Counted from the first letter of the stretch, positions 1 through 8,356 are shown. The stretch: DNA of 64,000 nucleotides from Paeniroseomonas aquatica (GCF_030409335.1 NZ_JAUFPN010000059.1:1-64000), one strand, 5' to 3'. Notes: a model not told the origin generated them from the sequence alone. Numbers and translations are program-made.

Positions 1-177
1 GGGCGCCGTGCGCCGGCGGGCGGCCGGCCGGGCGGGCGGGCGCGCCGGTGCGGCCGGTGCCGCCCGGGCGCGGGCCGGCGCAGCCCGTTCGGCAGCCAGG
101 GTCTGGCCAGTGGCCGGAGCCGTGGGAAGCGCCAGGGCGGCCCCCAGCAGGCACAGCAATTTCAGGGCATTCGTCAC
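1..177 (-). CDS. Partial CDS, exported Ala/Pro/Arg-rich protein of unknown function
   Basis: A frame opens at GTG 177 and runs off the left edge, so only 59 residues are visible. They begin with a hydrophobic stretch (LKLLCLLGAALALP) that looks like a signal peptide, followed by Ala/Pro/Arg-rich low-complexity sequence. The nearby ATG at 170 is in another frame and stops at once, which favours the GTG. It lies on the same strand just after the inositol-monophosphatase gene and could be its operon partner. No family can be named from this fragment, and a clear ribosome binding site is lacking, so the call rests mainly on the signal-like N-terminus. Confidence 0.5.
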   Translation of the reverse strand, partial: MTNALKLLCLLGAALALPTAPATGQTLAAERAAPARARAAPAAPARPPARPAARRRTAP

Positions 178-249
178 GCGGAGCAAACTAGGCCAGCGTG
201 GCGGGCGGCGTCCATGGCACTACGTCGGGTTTCGCGGGGTCTTGCGCGA

Positions 250-1104
250 TCAGCCTTGCTGGCGAGTGCGCCCGGCCTCGGCGGCGGCGATTCCCTCGAC
301 CACCACGTCGCGCAGCTTGCCGTGCAGCGCCTGGTTGCCGGCGACGACATTGCCCTCGGCATAGGCGTCGCCGCCCTCGGGGTCGGTGACGAAGCCGCCG
401 GCCTCCTTCACCATGATCAGCCCCGCCGCCATGTCCCACTTGTTCAGGTTCAGCTCCCAGTAGCCGTCGTAGCGGCCGGCGGCGACCCAGGCGAGGTCGA
501 GCGCCGCGGCGCCGAAGCGGCGGACGCCGGCGACCTGCGGCATCAGCTTCGACAGGGTGTGGCTGAATTCGGCCCGACGCGGCGCGGCGGCGAAGGGGAT
601 GCCGGTGGCGAAGAGCGCCTCCCGCATGTCGCGGCGGCCGGAGACGCGCAGGCGGCGGTCGTTGAGGAAGGCGCCGACGCCCTTCTCTGCCCAGAACATC
701 TCGTTCGCCGCCGGGTTGTAGATCACCCCGGCGACGATCTCGGAACGCTGGGCATCGATCCGCTTCTCGATCCCGACGCTGATCGCCCAGTGCGGGATGC
801 CGTGCAGGAAGTTGCTGGTGCCGTCCAGCGGATCGACCACCCAGCGCCACTCCCAGTCCGCCGACCCGTGCGCGCCGCTCTCCTCCATCAGGAAGGCGAA
901 GCCCGGGCGCGCCCGGCCGAGGTCGGCGCGGAGGGATTCCTCCGCCCGGATGTCGGCGGCCGAAACGAAATCCCCCGGGCCCTTGGCCGAGACCTGCAGC
1001 TGCTCGACCTCGGCGAAGTCGCGCAGCAGGCGGCGGCCCGCCTTCTGGACCGCCGAGACGACGACGTTGAGGGCGGGAGAGAGGCGGGGCGAGGAGGGGG
1101 CCAA
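250..1104 (-). CDS. suhB: Inositol monophosphatase family protein (SuhB-like)
   Basis: This 284-residue protein belongs to the Mg2+-dependent inositol monophosphatase family, which dephosphorylates myo-inositol phosphates and related sugar or nucleotide phosphates in the cytoplasm. The metal-binding signature WVVDPLDGTSNF lies near residue 90, preceded by the GDFVSAAD and MEES acidic motifs, and the C-terminal signature WDMAAGLIMVKEAGG is present. Length and motif order match SuhB. In other bacteria SuhB also joins the rRNA antitermination complex; nothing here shows whether this copy does. It follows efp by 48 bp on the same strand, so co-transcription is likely. The exact physiological substrate cannot be read from sequence. 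Confidence 0.9.
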   Translation of the reverse strand: MAPSSPRLSPALNVVVSAVQKAGRRLLRDFAEVEQLQVSAKGPGDFVSAADIRAEESLRADLGRARPGFAFLMEESGAHGSADWEWRWVVDPLDGTSNFLHGIPHWAISVGIEKRIDAQRSEIVAGVIYNPAANEMFWAEKGVGAFLNDRRLRVSGRRDMREALFATGIPFAAAPRRAEFSHTLSKLMPQVAGVRRFGAAALDLAWVAAGRYDGYWELNLNKWDMAAGLIMVKEAGGFVTDPEGGDAYAEGNVVAGNQALHGKLRDVVVEGIAAAEAGRTRQQG

Positions 1105-1152
1105 GATGCGGTCCTTAGTAAATGGCGGCCAGGCGGGGGCGGGGCTGGCGCG

Positions 1153-1722
1153 TCAGCTCTTGGCGCGTTCCACGTAGGAGGCGTCCTCGGTCTTGACCAC
1201 GACCCGCTCGCCGGTGGTCACGAAGGGCGGCACCATGGTCTTGATGCCGTTCGAGAGCATCGCCGGCTTGTAGGAGGAGGTGGCGGTCTGCCCCTTCACC
1301 ACCGGATCGGCCTCGACCACCTCGAGCGTCACCTGCTCCGGCAGGGTCATCGCCACCGGCTCGCTCTCGATCAGGCGGACGTTGACGGTCATGTTCTCGA
1401 CCAGGAAGGGCAGGCGGTCGCCGAGGATGTCCTTCGGCACCGTCGTCTGCTCGTAGGTCTCCGGATCCATCAGGATCAGCGTGTCGCCCTCGGCATAGGA
1501 ATAGGTGAATTCCTTATCCTCGGTCATCAACCGCTCGACCACGTCCGCGGTGCGCCAGCGCTGGTCCTTCTTCGACCCCGTCTTGATGTTGCGCATGTCG
1601 ACCTGGATGATCGCGTTGCCCTTGCCCGGGATCATGATGTTCTGCTTGAGGATGGTGTAGCGCTGGCCCTCGAATTCGATGACCATGCCGGCACGCATCT
1701 GGTTGGCTTGCATCTTTGCCAT
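1153..1722 (-). CDS. efp: Elongation factor P
   Basis: EF-P (189 residues) binds between the ribosomal P and E sites and promotes peptide bonds at polyproline stretches. The three-domain length is normal. Counting from the ATG at 1722, the modifiable lysine falls at K34 in the loop IPGKGNA, the same position that E. coli EF-P carries for beta-lysylation, which supports this start. An AGG lies about 11 bases upstream. Unusually informative neighbours follow: the aminomutase epmB is directly upstream on the same strand and the ligase epmA is divergent beyond it, so the modification machinery sits with its substrate. The C-terminal OB domain motif (TATSSYKPAMLSNG) is intact. Confidence 0.97.
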   Translation of the reverse strand: MAKMQANQMRAGMVIEFEGQRYTILKQNIMIPGKGNAIIQVDMRNIKTGSKKDQRWRTADVVERLMTEDKEFTYSYAEGDTLILMDPETYEQTTVPKDILGDRLPFLVENMTVNVRLIESEPVAMTLPEQVTLEVVEADPVVKGQTATSSYKPAMLSNGIKTMVPPFVTTGERVVVKTEDASYVERAKS

Positions 1723-1833
1723 GGGGCGGGACCTGCCGTGTGGTGAGGTGAATGAGCGATGGCGCCCCGGCGGAGCCGGCGCGTTGGGTGGCCGGGTGTA
1801 ATAGCGAAGACGGAAAGTGGCAACCTTCCGTGG

Positions 1834-2808
1834 TCAGGCCTCGAAGACCGGCCCCAGCGGCACCTTGCCGCCGCCGCCCGGCGTCTCCTGCACATAGGTC
1901 GGCCAGGCGAGCCCCGTCACCCGCCGTCGCAGCCCCCGCAGCAGGGCTCGGCCTTCGGCCACCGGCACCGCGAAGCGCGCCGTCCCCGGCGCCGCATCCA
2001 GCTGGTGCAGGTAATACGGCTTCACCCGGGCCCGCAGCATGGCCCGGAACAGATCCTCGAGCGCCGCCTCGCTGTCGTTCACCCCGCGCAGCAGCACGCT
2101 CTGCCCGAGCAGCACCACCCCCGCCCCATGCAGCCGCCGCAGCGCCGCCTGCGCCTCGGCCGAGAATTCCCGCGCGTGGTTGGCATGGACGCAGAGGTAC
2201 AGCGGCTTGCCCAGGTCGAGGGCCGCCGCCATCGCTGCCGTCACCAGCCCCGGCGCCGCGACCGGCACCCGGCTATGGATCCGCAGCAGCTCGATATGCG
2301 GGATCGCGGCCAGCCGCCGCAGGATCTCCCCTAAGCGCCGGGCCGAGAGCATCAGCGGGTCGCCCCCGGTCAGGATCGCCTCCCGCACCGCCGGCGTCCG
2401 CGCGAACCAGCCGAGCGCCGCCTCCAGCTCGGCCTCGCCCAGCACCCCGCCATCCGGCCCCACCGCCTCCCGCCGGAAGCAGAAGCGGCAATAGACCGGG
2501 CAGGCCAGCAGCGGCTTCAGCAGCGCCCGGTCGGGGTAGCGGTGGACCACCCCCGGCAGGGGCGTGAAGGGCGCGTCGGCGGTCGGGTCGGCGCTTTCGT
2601 GCGGCGCCGTCACCAGCTCCGCCGCATCCGGGACGTATTGCCGGGCGATCGGGTCGGCCGGGTCGGCGCGGTCGATCAGCCCGGCGACCGCCGGCGTCAC
2701 CGCGATGCTGTAGCGGGCGCCGACCCGGCCGGCCGCGGCCAGCGCCGCCGCGGGGATCAGCCCGGCGGCATGGAGGTCTTCGGCGGAGCGGAGCGTGCGG
2801 GGTGCCAT
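1834..2808 (-). CDS. epmB: EF-P beta-lysylation protein EpmB (radical SAM lysine 2,3-aminomutase)
   Basis: EpmB converts (S)-alpha-lysine to (R)-beta-lysine, which EpmA attaches to EF-P. The radical SAM cysteines are C103, C107 and C110 (CPVYCRFC) and the PLP-binding lysine motif PGGGGK is at the C-terminus (K315), as in lysine 2,3-aminomutases. I chose ATG 2808 (324 residues, MAPRTLRSAEDLH). An ATG at 2835 and a TTG at 2847 are also in frame, but they would extend into the divergent epmA start. It lies 111 bp upstream of efp on the same strand and head-to-head with epmA, so all three genes of the pathway share about 2.7 kb. EpmC, the hydroxylase, is not in the window. Confidence 0.93.
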   Translation of the reverse strand: MAPRTLRSAEDLHAAGLIPAAALAAAGRVGARYSIAVTPAVAGLIDRADPADPIARQYVPDAAELVTAPHESADPTADAPFTPLPGVVHRYPDRALLKPLLACPVYCRFCFRREAVGPDGGVLGEAELEAALGWFARTPAVREAILTGGDPLMLSARRLGEILRRLAAIPHIELLRIHSRVPVAAPGLVTAAMAAALDLGKPLYLCVHANHAREFSAEAQAALRRLHGAGVVLLGQSVLLRGVNDSEAALEDLFRAMLRARVKPYYLHQLDAAPGTARFAVPVAEGRALLRGLRRRVTGLAWPTYVQETPGGGGKVPLGPVFEA

Positions 2809-2846
2809 GATGCGGCCGTGGCTAATCCCTGGCATGATCGGCGGCA

Positions 2847-3872
2847 ATGGCCTCCCTCCCGAACTGGCACCCCGAAAGCCTGGCGAACCGGCTGCCCTTT
2901 CTCCGCCGCCGCGCCACCCTGACCGCCGCGACCCGCGCCTTCTTCACCGGGCATGGCTTCACCGAGGTGGAGACCCCGAGCCTGGTCCCGGTGCCCGGCA
3001 TGGAGGTCCACCTCCACGCCTTCCGCAGCGAGTTCATCCCCCACCTCGGCATCGGCGAGCCCCGCACCCTCTGGCTCCGCACCTCGCCCGAGCTGGCCCT
3101 GAAGCGCCTGCTGGTCGCCGGCGCCGGCCCGGTCTTCGAGCTGGCCCGGGTCTGGCGCAACGGCGAGGCCAGCCCGCGCCATGCCCCCGAATTCACCATG
3201 CTGGAATGGTACGCCCCGGGCCTGTCCCTGGCCGGGCTGATGGACCAGACCGAAGCCTTCATCCGTGCCGTCTGCCCCAGGCACGTCACCCATGGCGACA
3301 CCACCACCAACTTGCGCCTGCCCTTCGAACGCCTGACCATGGCCGAGGCCTTCCACCGCTGGTGCAACGGCCTCGACATCCTGGCAACCGAGGGCGACGC
3401 CGCCGCCCTCGGCGCCGCGGCGGCCGCCATCGGCATCCCGCCGCGGGAGGGCGAGGGGTGGGAGGATCTCTTCTTCCGCCTGCTGCTCGAACGGGTGGAG
3501 CCCAACCTCGGCCGCGACCGCGCCACCTTCCTCACCCATTGGCCGGCGCCTCAGGCCGCGCTGGCCCGGCGCGACCCCGCCGACCCCCGCGCCGCCCTGC
3601 GCTTCGAGCTCTTCGCCGCCGGCCTCGAATTGGCCAATGCCTTCGACGAACTGACCGACGCCGCCGAGCAGCGCGCCCGCTTCGTCGCCGACGTCGCCGC
3701 CCGCCGGGCGCTGCATCCCGGCGAGGGCTGGGATGTCGACGAGGATTTCCTCGCCGCGCTGGAGCACGGCATGCCCGCCGGCAGCGGCATCGCCCTCGGC
3801 TTCGACCGGCTGGCGATGCTGGCCAGCGGCGCGCGGTCGATCAGCGACGTGCTGTGGCTGCCCCAGTTCTGA
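2847..3872 (+). CDS. epmA: EF-P--(R)-beta-lysine ligase EpmA (GenX/PoxA)
   Basis: EpmA is a truncated class II lysyl-tRNA synthetase paralogue that uses ATP to attach beta-lysine to K34 of EF-P. The 341 residues cover only the catalytic core; no anticodon-binding OB domain precedes it, which separates it from LysS. Class II motifs are visible: motif 1 region VETPSLVPVPGMEVH, motif 2 FELARVWRNGEASPRHAPEF and motif 3 GIALGFDRLAML. It is transcribed divergently from epmB and efp, with only about 40 bp between the start codons. The 3' end overlaps the tail of the convergent methyltransferase gene by about 30 bp. Confidence 0.95.
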   Translation: MASLPNWHPESLANRLPFLRRRATLTAATRAFFTGHGFTEVETPSLVPVPGMEVHLHAFRSEFIPHLGIGEPRTLWLRTSPELALKRLLVAGAGPVFELARVWRNGEASPRHAPEFTMLEWYAPGLSLAGLMDQTEAFIRAVCPRHVTHGDTTTNLRLPFERLTMAEAFHRWCNGLDILATEGDAAALGAAAAAIGIPPREGEGWEDLFFRLLLERVEPNLGRDRATFLTHWPAPQAALARRDPADPRAALRFELFAAGLELANAFDELTDAAEQRARFVADVAARRALHPGEGWDVDEDFLAALEHGMPAGSGIALGFDRLAMLASGARSISDVLWLPQF

Positions 3873-4572
3873 GCTTGGCCAGCATCCCGTCGCTGCTCTC
3901 CCGCGGCAGGAAGTAGAAGACGAAGACATAGGGGTCCGAGGCGGCAAACACCGTCGGGTCCGCGCTCGCCACCTGCATGGAGGCGCGGTCGAAGCCCGCC
4001 ATCGGCCGCCACTCGTCCCAGTGCTCCCAGAAGCCGTCGTAGCCCAGGGCATCGAGGTAGGCCGGCACCGCCCAGGTGGCGCCCATCCGGTGCCGCTCCT
4101 CGATCTCGATCGAGAGCACCGGGCGGCAGCGCAGCAGCGTCTCCCGCCCGCCGCGCAGCACCTCGTACTCGGCGCCCTCGGCATCGAGCTTCACCGCCGT
4201 CAGGTCCTCGAGGCCGAACTCGTCCAGCCGCCGCAGCGGCACGGTGACGCGCTGTTCCGCCACGCGTGGCCCGTGCCCGGCGTAGTCCTTGGCCATGCTG
4301 GCCCATTGCTCGTTCGGGACGCCGTCGACCACCGGCAGGCGCAGCACCGCCTCGCCGGCCGCGTCCCCCAGTGCCTCCTCGCGGATGGTGACGTTGGTAA
4401 GGCCCGCCACCGCCGCCCGCAGCCGGGCGAAGCTTGCCGGCAGCGGCTCGAAGGCCAGCACGCGGGCGCCGGGGAGGGCGGCCAGCGGCAGGGTGAAGCC
4501 GCCATCATGCGCGCCGACGTCGAGCAGGGTGCCGGGCCGGTGGAGGCAGCGGTGGAAGCCGATCTCGTCCAC
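3841..4572 (-). CDS. FkbM family SAM-dependent methyltransferase
   Basis: The 243-residue product has the SAM-binding glycine motif LLDVGAHDGG near residue 20, the acidic AFEP end of the second strand, and the KLDAEGAEYEVLRG segment typical of FkbM methyltransferases, which O-methylate sugars or small molecules. I use GTG 4572: it overlaps the stop codon of the upstream phosphatase by one base (TAGTG), a translational-coupling arrangement. Longer readings run back through that gene and are not credible. The 3' end overlaps convergent epmA by about 30 bp. The acceptor substrate is unknown. Confidence 0.8.
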   Translation of the reverse strand: MDEIGFHRCLHRPGTLLDVGAHDGGFTLPLAALPGARVLAFEPLPASFARLRAAVAGLTNVTIREEALGDAAGEAVLRLPVVDGVPNEQWASMAKDYAGHGPRVAEQRVTVPLRRLDEFGLEDLTAVKLDAEGAEYEVLRGGRETLLRCRPVLSIEIEERHRMGATWAVPAYLDALGYDGFWEHWDEWRPMAGFDRASMQVASADPTVFAASDPYVFVFYFLPRESSDGMLAKLRTGAATARR

Positions 4573-5369
4573 TAGGCGGCGGCCCGCAGCACCCGGTAGC
4601 GTCCCGTCTCGAGCTGCGCCGCGGCGACCACGCCCGTGACGGCGCTGCCGCCATCGAGGTTCAGCCGCCCCTCCGCCAGCACATGCGGGTCCTCCAGCCC
4701 GGTGAAGGGCCGCTGCTTGGCCGGCGGGGTATGCCCATGCACCACCACCGTCCCGCCGAAGCCGTCCTTCCAATCGAGGAAGCCGCCGGTGATCCAGGCC
4801 CAGTGCTTCGGCCGCAGCGCGATGTCGTCCCAGGGCAGCGCCAGGAAGGCGTCCCGGTCCTGCGCCGGGTCCAGCCCGGCATGCACCAGCAGCAGGTTGC
4901 CGACCTGGACGTGGGAGATCAGCTTCCCCAGCGCCGCTTCCGTCCGCTGGCCCAGCGCCGCCCGCAGCATCGCCGCATCCGGCACCTGTCCCAGCCGCCC
5001 GCTCGCGGCCTGCAGCTCGCCCAGCATCGTCTCGCCGTTCAGCGAGAGCCAGAGGTCGCGCGCCGCGGCATCCCCGCGCGCGGCCAGCAGCAGCATCTGC
5101 TCATGGTTGCCCAGCAGCCGGTCCACCCGGGCGATCCCCGGCACCGGCTCGGCCCTGGCCCAGCGCCGCAGGGTGCCGATGCCATCCGGCCCGCGGTCGA
5201 TCATGTCGCCGAGGAAGACCAGCCGCGGCGCCGCCACCGGCAGCAGCCCTTCGATCCCCGCCAGCATGGCCTCGAGCAGCGGGGTGCAGCCATGCACGTC
5301 CCCCACCGCGAAGACCGTCTCGCCGGCGGTCTCGATGGGTGCCGCGATCCAATCCCCGGCGCTGAACAT
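4572..5369 (-). CDS. PPP-family metallophosphoesterase (Ap4A hydrolase / Ser-Thr phosphatase type)
   Basis: The protein (265 residues) carries the PPP signature in order: GDVHGCTPLLEAML, FLGDMIDRGPDG, LLGNHEQ and the late VHGHTPP histidine motif, all ligands of the bimetal centre. Members hydrolyse phosphoproteins or bis(5'-nucleosyl) tetraphosphates. Its length and lack of added domains fit the small bacterial ApaH/PrpE-like branch, but substrate cannot be assigned from sequence. The ATG at 5369 directly abuts the thiE stop codon (TGAATG), and the 3' end overlaps the methyltransferase GTG, so thiE, this gene and the methyltransferase form one tightly packed unit. Confidence 0.85.
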   Translation of the reverse strand: MFSAGDWIAAPIETAGETVFAVGDVHGCTPLLEAMLAGIEGLLPVAAPRLVFLGDMIDRGPDGIGTLRRWARAEPVPGIARVDRLLGNHEQMLLLAARGDAAARDLWLSLNGETMLGELQAASGRLGQVPDAAMLRAALGQRTEAALGKLISHVQVGNLLLVHAGLDPAQDRDAFLALPWDDIALRPKHWAWITGGFLDWKDGFGGTVVVHGHTPPAKQRPFTGLEDPHVLAEGRLNLDGGSAVTGVVAAAQLETGRYRVLRAAA

Positions 5370-6014
5370 TCAATCCTCCGCTGCCATGGCGCCGGCCGCC
5401 GCGATCGCCTGGTTCATCGCCTTCACCCCGGCCGCCGGTCCTTCCGGATGGTTCCAGACCGCGCCGACCACCGCCAGGAAATTGGCCCCCGCCTGGACCA
5501 GCGGCGCGCAATTGGCCGCCGTGATGCCGCCGATGGCGACCGAGGGCACCTCGAAGACCTCCGACCACCACTCCAGCACCTCCATCTCGGCCGCCTCGGA
5601 GACCTCCTTGGTGGCCGTCGGGAAGAAGGCGCCGAAGGCGACGTAGTCGGCGCCCTGCTCGCCCGCCCGCATCGCCAGGTGGCGGCTGCCGTGGCAGGTG
5701 ATGCCGAGGATGCGGTCCTTCAGCAGGGCCCGCGCCGCGACGTGGTCGCCGTCGGATTGCCCGAGATGCGCGCCGTCGCAGCCCATCTCGGCCGCCAGCG
5801 CCGCGTCGTCGTTCAGCAGGAAGGCCACATCGCGCGCCTGGGCGATGGGCATGAGTTCCTCGATGGCCCGCCGGACCTCGTCCGGCGTCGCATCCTTCAG
5901 CCGCAATTGCAGGCTGGCGACATCCCCGGCGTCGAGCGCCTGGGCGAGCTGCCAGGCGAAGCGCGGCGGCAATACGGGGGGGGTGATGAGATACAGCCGG
6001 CAATCAGGGTCCAT
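5370..6014 (-). CDS. thiE: Thiamine phosphate synthase
   Basis: ThiE couples 4-amino-5-hydroxymethyl-2-methylpyrimidine pyrophosphate with thiazole phosphate to give thiamine monophosphate. The 214-residue TIM barrel shows the family motifs SLQLRLKD (usually QLR-K), [18 protein letters not shown] and ILGITCH. The glycine-rich phosphate-binding end (SVAIGGIT and NFLAVVGA) is complete. It is separated from the upstream aldolase by a 32-bp palindrome and starts its own cluster with the phosphatase and methyltransferase. I saw no TPP riboswitch in the 67 bp upstream. Other thi genes are absent from the window. Confidence 0.93.
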   Translation of the reverse strand: MDPDCRLYLITPPVLPPRFAWQLAQALDAGDVASLQLRLKDATPDEVRRAIEELMPIAQARDVAFLLNDDAALAAEMGCDGAHLGQSDGDHVAARALLKDRILGITCHGSRHLAMRAGEQGADYVAFGAFFPTATKEVSEAAEMEVLEWWSEVFEVPSVAIGGITAANCAPLVQAGANFLAVVGAVWNHPEGPAAGVKAMNQAIAAAGAMAAED

Positions 6015-6044
6015 GCGCCCTATCTGGCGCGGGACCGGCGGTTT

Positions 6045-6076
6045 GGGAAGCGCCCGGCCGCGGCCGGGCGCTTCCC
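6045..6076 (-). terminator. 32-bp perfect palindrome, probable terminator of the aldolase gene
   Basis: Two 16-base arms, GGGAAGCGCCCGGCCG and its exact complement, meet without a spacer. The element lies 5 bp after the aldolase stop (6082) and 30 bp before the thiE start. On the - strand only a few A/T bases follow, so it is a strong hairpin rather than a textbook intrinsic terminator. Termination or 3'-end protection is inferred. Confidence 0.6.
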
Positions 6077-6081
6077 GCCGA

Positions 6082-7008
6082 TCAGCCGGCCGGCTTCTGG
6101 TAGATGCCGATGATGTCGGAGAGCAGCTGCAGCGCCTCGGCCTTCGGCCGCTGGAAGGTGTTGCGGCCGATGATGGAGCCGTTGCCGCCGCCGGCGTGGA
6201 TGCCGCGCGCCATGGCCATCATGCTCTCGACGGTGCCGGATTCGCCGCCCGAGAAGACCACCAGCCGGCGGCCGCCGAAGCAGGCCTGCACGATATGGGT
6301 GATCCGGCCGGACAGCTCGCCGAGGTTCGGCACCGGCGACTTCTCGTAGGTCTTCTTCGCCGCCTCGAAGCTGATCGCCTCGGTCGGCGGCTTCACCTTG
6401 ATGATGTGGGCGCCGCAGAGCGCCGCCATGTGCGCGGCATAGGCGCAGATGTCGAGAGCGGTCTCGGCGACCTTGTCGAGGTTCGGGCCGCGCGGATAGG
6501 ACCAGACCACCACGGCGAGGCCGGCGGCCTTGGCCTCGGCGGCGAGCTCGCGCAGCTCCTCCATCATCTCGAACTGGTATTCGGAGCCGGGGTAGATGGT
6601 GAAGCCGATGGCGGCGCAGCCGAGGCGCAGCGCGTCGGAGACGGTGGCGGTCACGGCCTGGTCCTTGGTGGTGGACAGGCTGTTGCTGCTGTTCACCTTC
6701 AGGATGGTCGGGATGGCGCCGGCGAAGGTGCTGGCGCCGGCCTCGATCATGCCGAGCGGCGCGGCATAGGCGTTCAGCCCGGCCTCGATCGCCAGCTCGA
6801 AGTGGTAGCGCGGGTCATAGGCCGCCGGGTTCGGCGCGAAGCTGCGGGCCGGGCCGTGCTCGAAGCCCTGGTCGACCGGCAGGATCACCATGCGGCCGGT
6901 GCCGCCCAGCTTGCCTTCCATCAGGATGCGGGCGAGGTTGCCCTTGGTGCCGGGATTGTCGCTCTCGTACCAGGAAAGGATCTCCTGGACCTTCTGCGTC
7001 AGCTTCAT
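6082..7008 (-). CDS. Class I fructose-bisphosphate aldolase (FbaB/DhnA type)
   Basis: This 308-residue protein belongs to the archaeal-type class I aldolases, which cleave fructose-1,6-bisphosphate through a Schiff base. Visible family features are VDQGFEHGP near the N-terminus, the [11 protein letters not shown] segment, the lysine-bearing strand IIKVKPP and the phosphate-binding end [11 protein letters not shown] with [11 protein letters not shown] chose ATG 7008 because a good Shine-Dalgarno (AAAGGGAA) lies just upstream; a longer frame upstream has no such site. It is followed by the 32-bp palindrome at 6045. A small uncharacterised gene precedes it by 62 bp on the same strand. Confidence 0.9.
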   Translation of the reverse strand: MKLTQKVQEILSWYESDNPGTKGNLARILMEGKLGGTGRMVILPVDQGFEHGPARSFAPNPAAYDPRYHFELAIEAGLNAYAAPLGMIEAGASTFAGAIPTILKVNSSNSLSTTKDQAVTATVSDALRLGCAAIGFTIYPGSEYQFEMMEELRELAAEAKAAGLAVVVWSYPRGPNLDKVAETALDICAYAAHMAALCGAHIIKVKPPTEAISFEAAKKTYEKSPVPNLGELSGRITHIVQACFGGRRLVVFSGGESGTVESMMAMARGIHAGGGNGSIIGRNTFQRPKAEALQLLSDIIGIYQKPAG

Positions 7009-7070
7009 GGGATTCCCTTTTGAGCCGGTATCTGGCGGATGCCGTCCTGTAGCGCGAGGTTGCCCGGCTG

Positions 7071-7532
7071 TCACCCGGCCGGGCGTAACCATGCCGACAG
7101 CTTGTCCCGGCCGCGGCATTTTCCCGCCGCCCAGCCGGCGACCCCGAGCGGGCCGAGGTCGAGCGCCGGCGGCCGCGCCGGCCAGACCCGGGCGCCGCAG
7201 GCCGCCGCCGCGCCCGCCACCGCGGCGAAGGCCGGGCAGGCCGGGTCCAGCACCACCGTGGCGATGCCGGCGCGGAAGGCCGCCAGCGCGTGGCCCGGCG
7301 CATCGGCGCAGTCGAGCACCGCCCGGCAGGGCACCGCCGGATGCGCCGCCCGGGCGGCGGCGACGATCGCCTGGAACCAGCCCGGCCCCAGGCTGCCCGC
7401 CGCCCCCGGCGCCGAGAGCAGCACCACCCCGGCCGGCCCGGCCAGGGCCAGCGCGGCCCGCGCCTCCGCCAGCCCGTGCACCACCACGGCGGGCGCGAGT
7501 CCCGCCTCCGCTGGGCCGTCCGCTGCCGTCAT
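7071..7532 (-). CDS. Hypothetical protein, Ala/Gly-rich, 153 residues
   Basis: The frame from ATG 7532 encodes an alanine-rich protein with alternating short hydrophobic strands (PAVVVHG, GVVLLSAPG, IATVVLDP) and helices, resembling a small TIM-barrel or Rossmann-like fold fragment. Cysteines occur in VPCRAVLDC and DPACPAF. There is no signal peptide or transmembrane segment. The strand-helix pattern recalls half of a ThiE-like barrel, but no catalytic motif supports that. It lies 62 bp upstream of the aldolase and may be co-transcribed. Function is unknown; in such GC-rich DNA a spurious frame is possible, though the flanking space would otherwise be empty. Confidence 0.6.
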   Translation of the reverse strand: MTAADGPAEAGLAPAVVVHGLAEARAALALAGPAGVVLLSAPGAAGSLGPGWFQAIVAAARAAHPAVPCRAVLDCADAPGHALAAFRAGIATVVLDPACPAFAAVAGAAAACGARVWPARPPALDLGPLGVAGWAAGKCRGRDKLSAWLRPAG

Positions 7533-7676
7533 GCGCCTGTCCCGTCGCGCATTCCTATTGGTCCCCGCGCGAGCCGTTGACCCGCTCCGGCGCGCATGCG
7601 AAGGCTTCCAGCATGCCGGGGCAGGGGCGTCCAGCGCGCTGCCCGGCCATTCGGGCTACCATCTGGCAGGGGCGGC

Positions 7677-7910
7677 ATGAGCGACGGCGCAAGGGACCCG
7701 ATGGCGATGGCGGCGGCACGGCTTGAGGCGGCGGTCGAGCGCCTGGCCCAGGCCGTCGCCCGGCCCCGTGCCGTGACCGGCCGCGAGGATTCCGAGACGG
7801 TGCCCCGCGCCGAGGTCGCCGCCATGGCGGAGCGGCTGGATGCGACCATCGCCCGGCTGCGCGTCGCCCTCGCGGAGGAGTTGCGCCCCGCGCCGAGCGA
7901 GACGGACTGA
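7677..7910 (+). CDS. Small coiled-coil protein upstream of zapA
   Basis: A 77-residue, highly charged, alanine-rich protein from ATG 7677, preceded by GGCAGGGGC. Almost the whole length (AAARLEAAVERLAQAV, AEVAAMAERLDATIARLRVA) has heptad-like spacing expected of a coiled coil, and there are no cysteines. Small proteins of this kind often stand before zapA in Alphaproteobacteria (general knowledge). It ends 10 bp before the zapA start, so translation is probably coupled. A role in division-ring assembly alongside ZapA is inference from position only. Confidence 0.7.
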   Translation: MSDGARDPMAMAAARLEAAVERLAQAVARPRAVTGREDSETVPRAEVAAMAERLDATIARLRVALAEELRPAPSETD

Positions 7911-7920
7911 GGAGCAGCGC

Positions 7921-8247
7921 GTGGGGCAGGTCACCGTCCGGGTCAACGGCTATAGCCATACCATCGGCTGCAAGGATGGCGAGGAGCACCACGTCGCCGC
8001 CCTCGCCGCCCAGATCGAGGACAAGGTCAAGCTCATCCGCGGCATGGGCGGGCAGTTCTCCGAGGCGCGCATGCTGCTCCACGTGGCGCTGCTGCTGGCC
8101 GACGAGGGCGGCGACATGCGCGGCGAGCTCCAGCGGCTGAAATCGGGCCAGCCCGGCGGCGCGGCGGGAGATCCCCAGCTGGCGGAACGGCTGGCCCGCA
8201 TCGCCGAGCGGATCGAGGGCCTGGCGCAGACCCTGGACCACGCCTGA
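7921..8247 (+). CDS. zapA: Cell division protein ZapA
   Basis: ZapA binds FtsZ and bundles its filaments in the cytoplasmic Z-ring. The 108-residue product begins GQVTVRVNGYSHTIGC, matching the N-terminal beta-sheet domain, and continues into a long helix (VKLIRGMGGQFSEARMLL and onwards) used for tetramerisation. I chose GTG 7921 since GAGGAGC lies at the right distance and the family N-terminus starts exactly there; longer readings invade the preceding gene. The gene order zapA - 6S RNA - ygfA that follows is a classical proteobacterial arrangement and supports the assignment. Confidence 0.93.
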   Translation: MGQVTVRVNGYSHTIGCKDGEEHHVAALAAQIEDKVKLIRGMGGQFSEARMLLHVALLLADEGGDMRGELQRLKSGQPGGAAGDPQLAERLARIAERIEGLAQTLDHA

Positions 8248-8266
8248 CGGGGCCGGCCGCCGCCGT

Positions 8267-8334
8267 CATGCCCCGCGGTGGGGTCTAGCCCCACCGCCGC
8301 CATACCCCGAAGCGGGGCCTAGCCCCGCCGCCCC
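8267..8334. repeat. Two tandem 34-bp units, each forming a GC hairpin with a CTAG loop
   Basis: Units 8267-8300 and 8301-8334 both begin CATRCCCCG and contain a hairpin: GGTGGGG/CCCCACC (8277-8295) and GCGGGG/CCCCGC (8312-8328), with loops TCTAG and CCTAG. They sit between the zapA stop and the presumed 6S RNA promoter. They may insulate or terminate zapA transcription, but no T-tract follows. Confidence 0.6.
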
Positions 8335-8341
8335 GGGCCCC

Positions 8342-8347
8342 CTATAT
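8342..8347 (+). promoter_or_regulatory. Candidate -10 box of the 6S RNA gene
   Basis: CTATAT is a rare A/T-rich hexamer in this GC-rich stretch. It lies about 10 bases before the GGGG that opens the closing stem of the 6S RNA (8357), which would be the natural transcription start. No convincing -35 box is visible. Confidence 0.4.
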
Positions 8348-8356
8348 GGCAGGGGC

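Noticed and set aside
6015-6081. Possible TPP riboswitch before thiE
   Set aside because: The 67-bp region contains only the 32-bp palindrome and lacks the conserved THI-box phrases such as CTGAGA.
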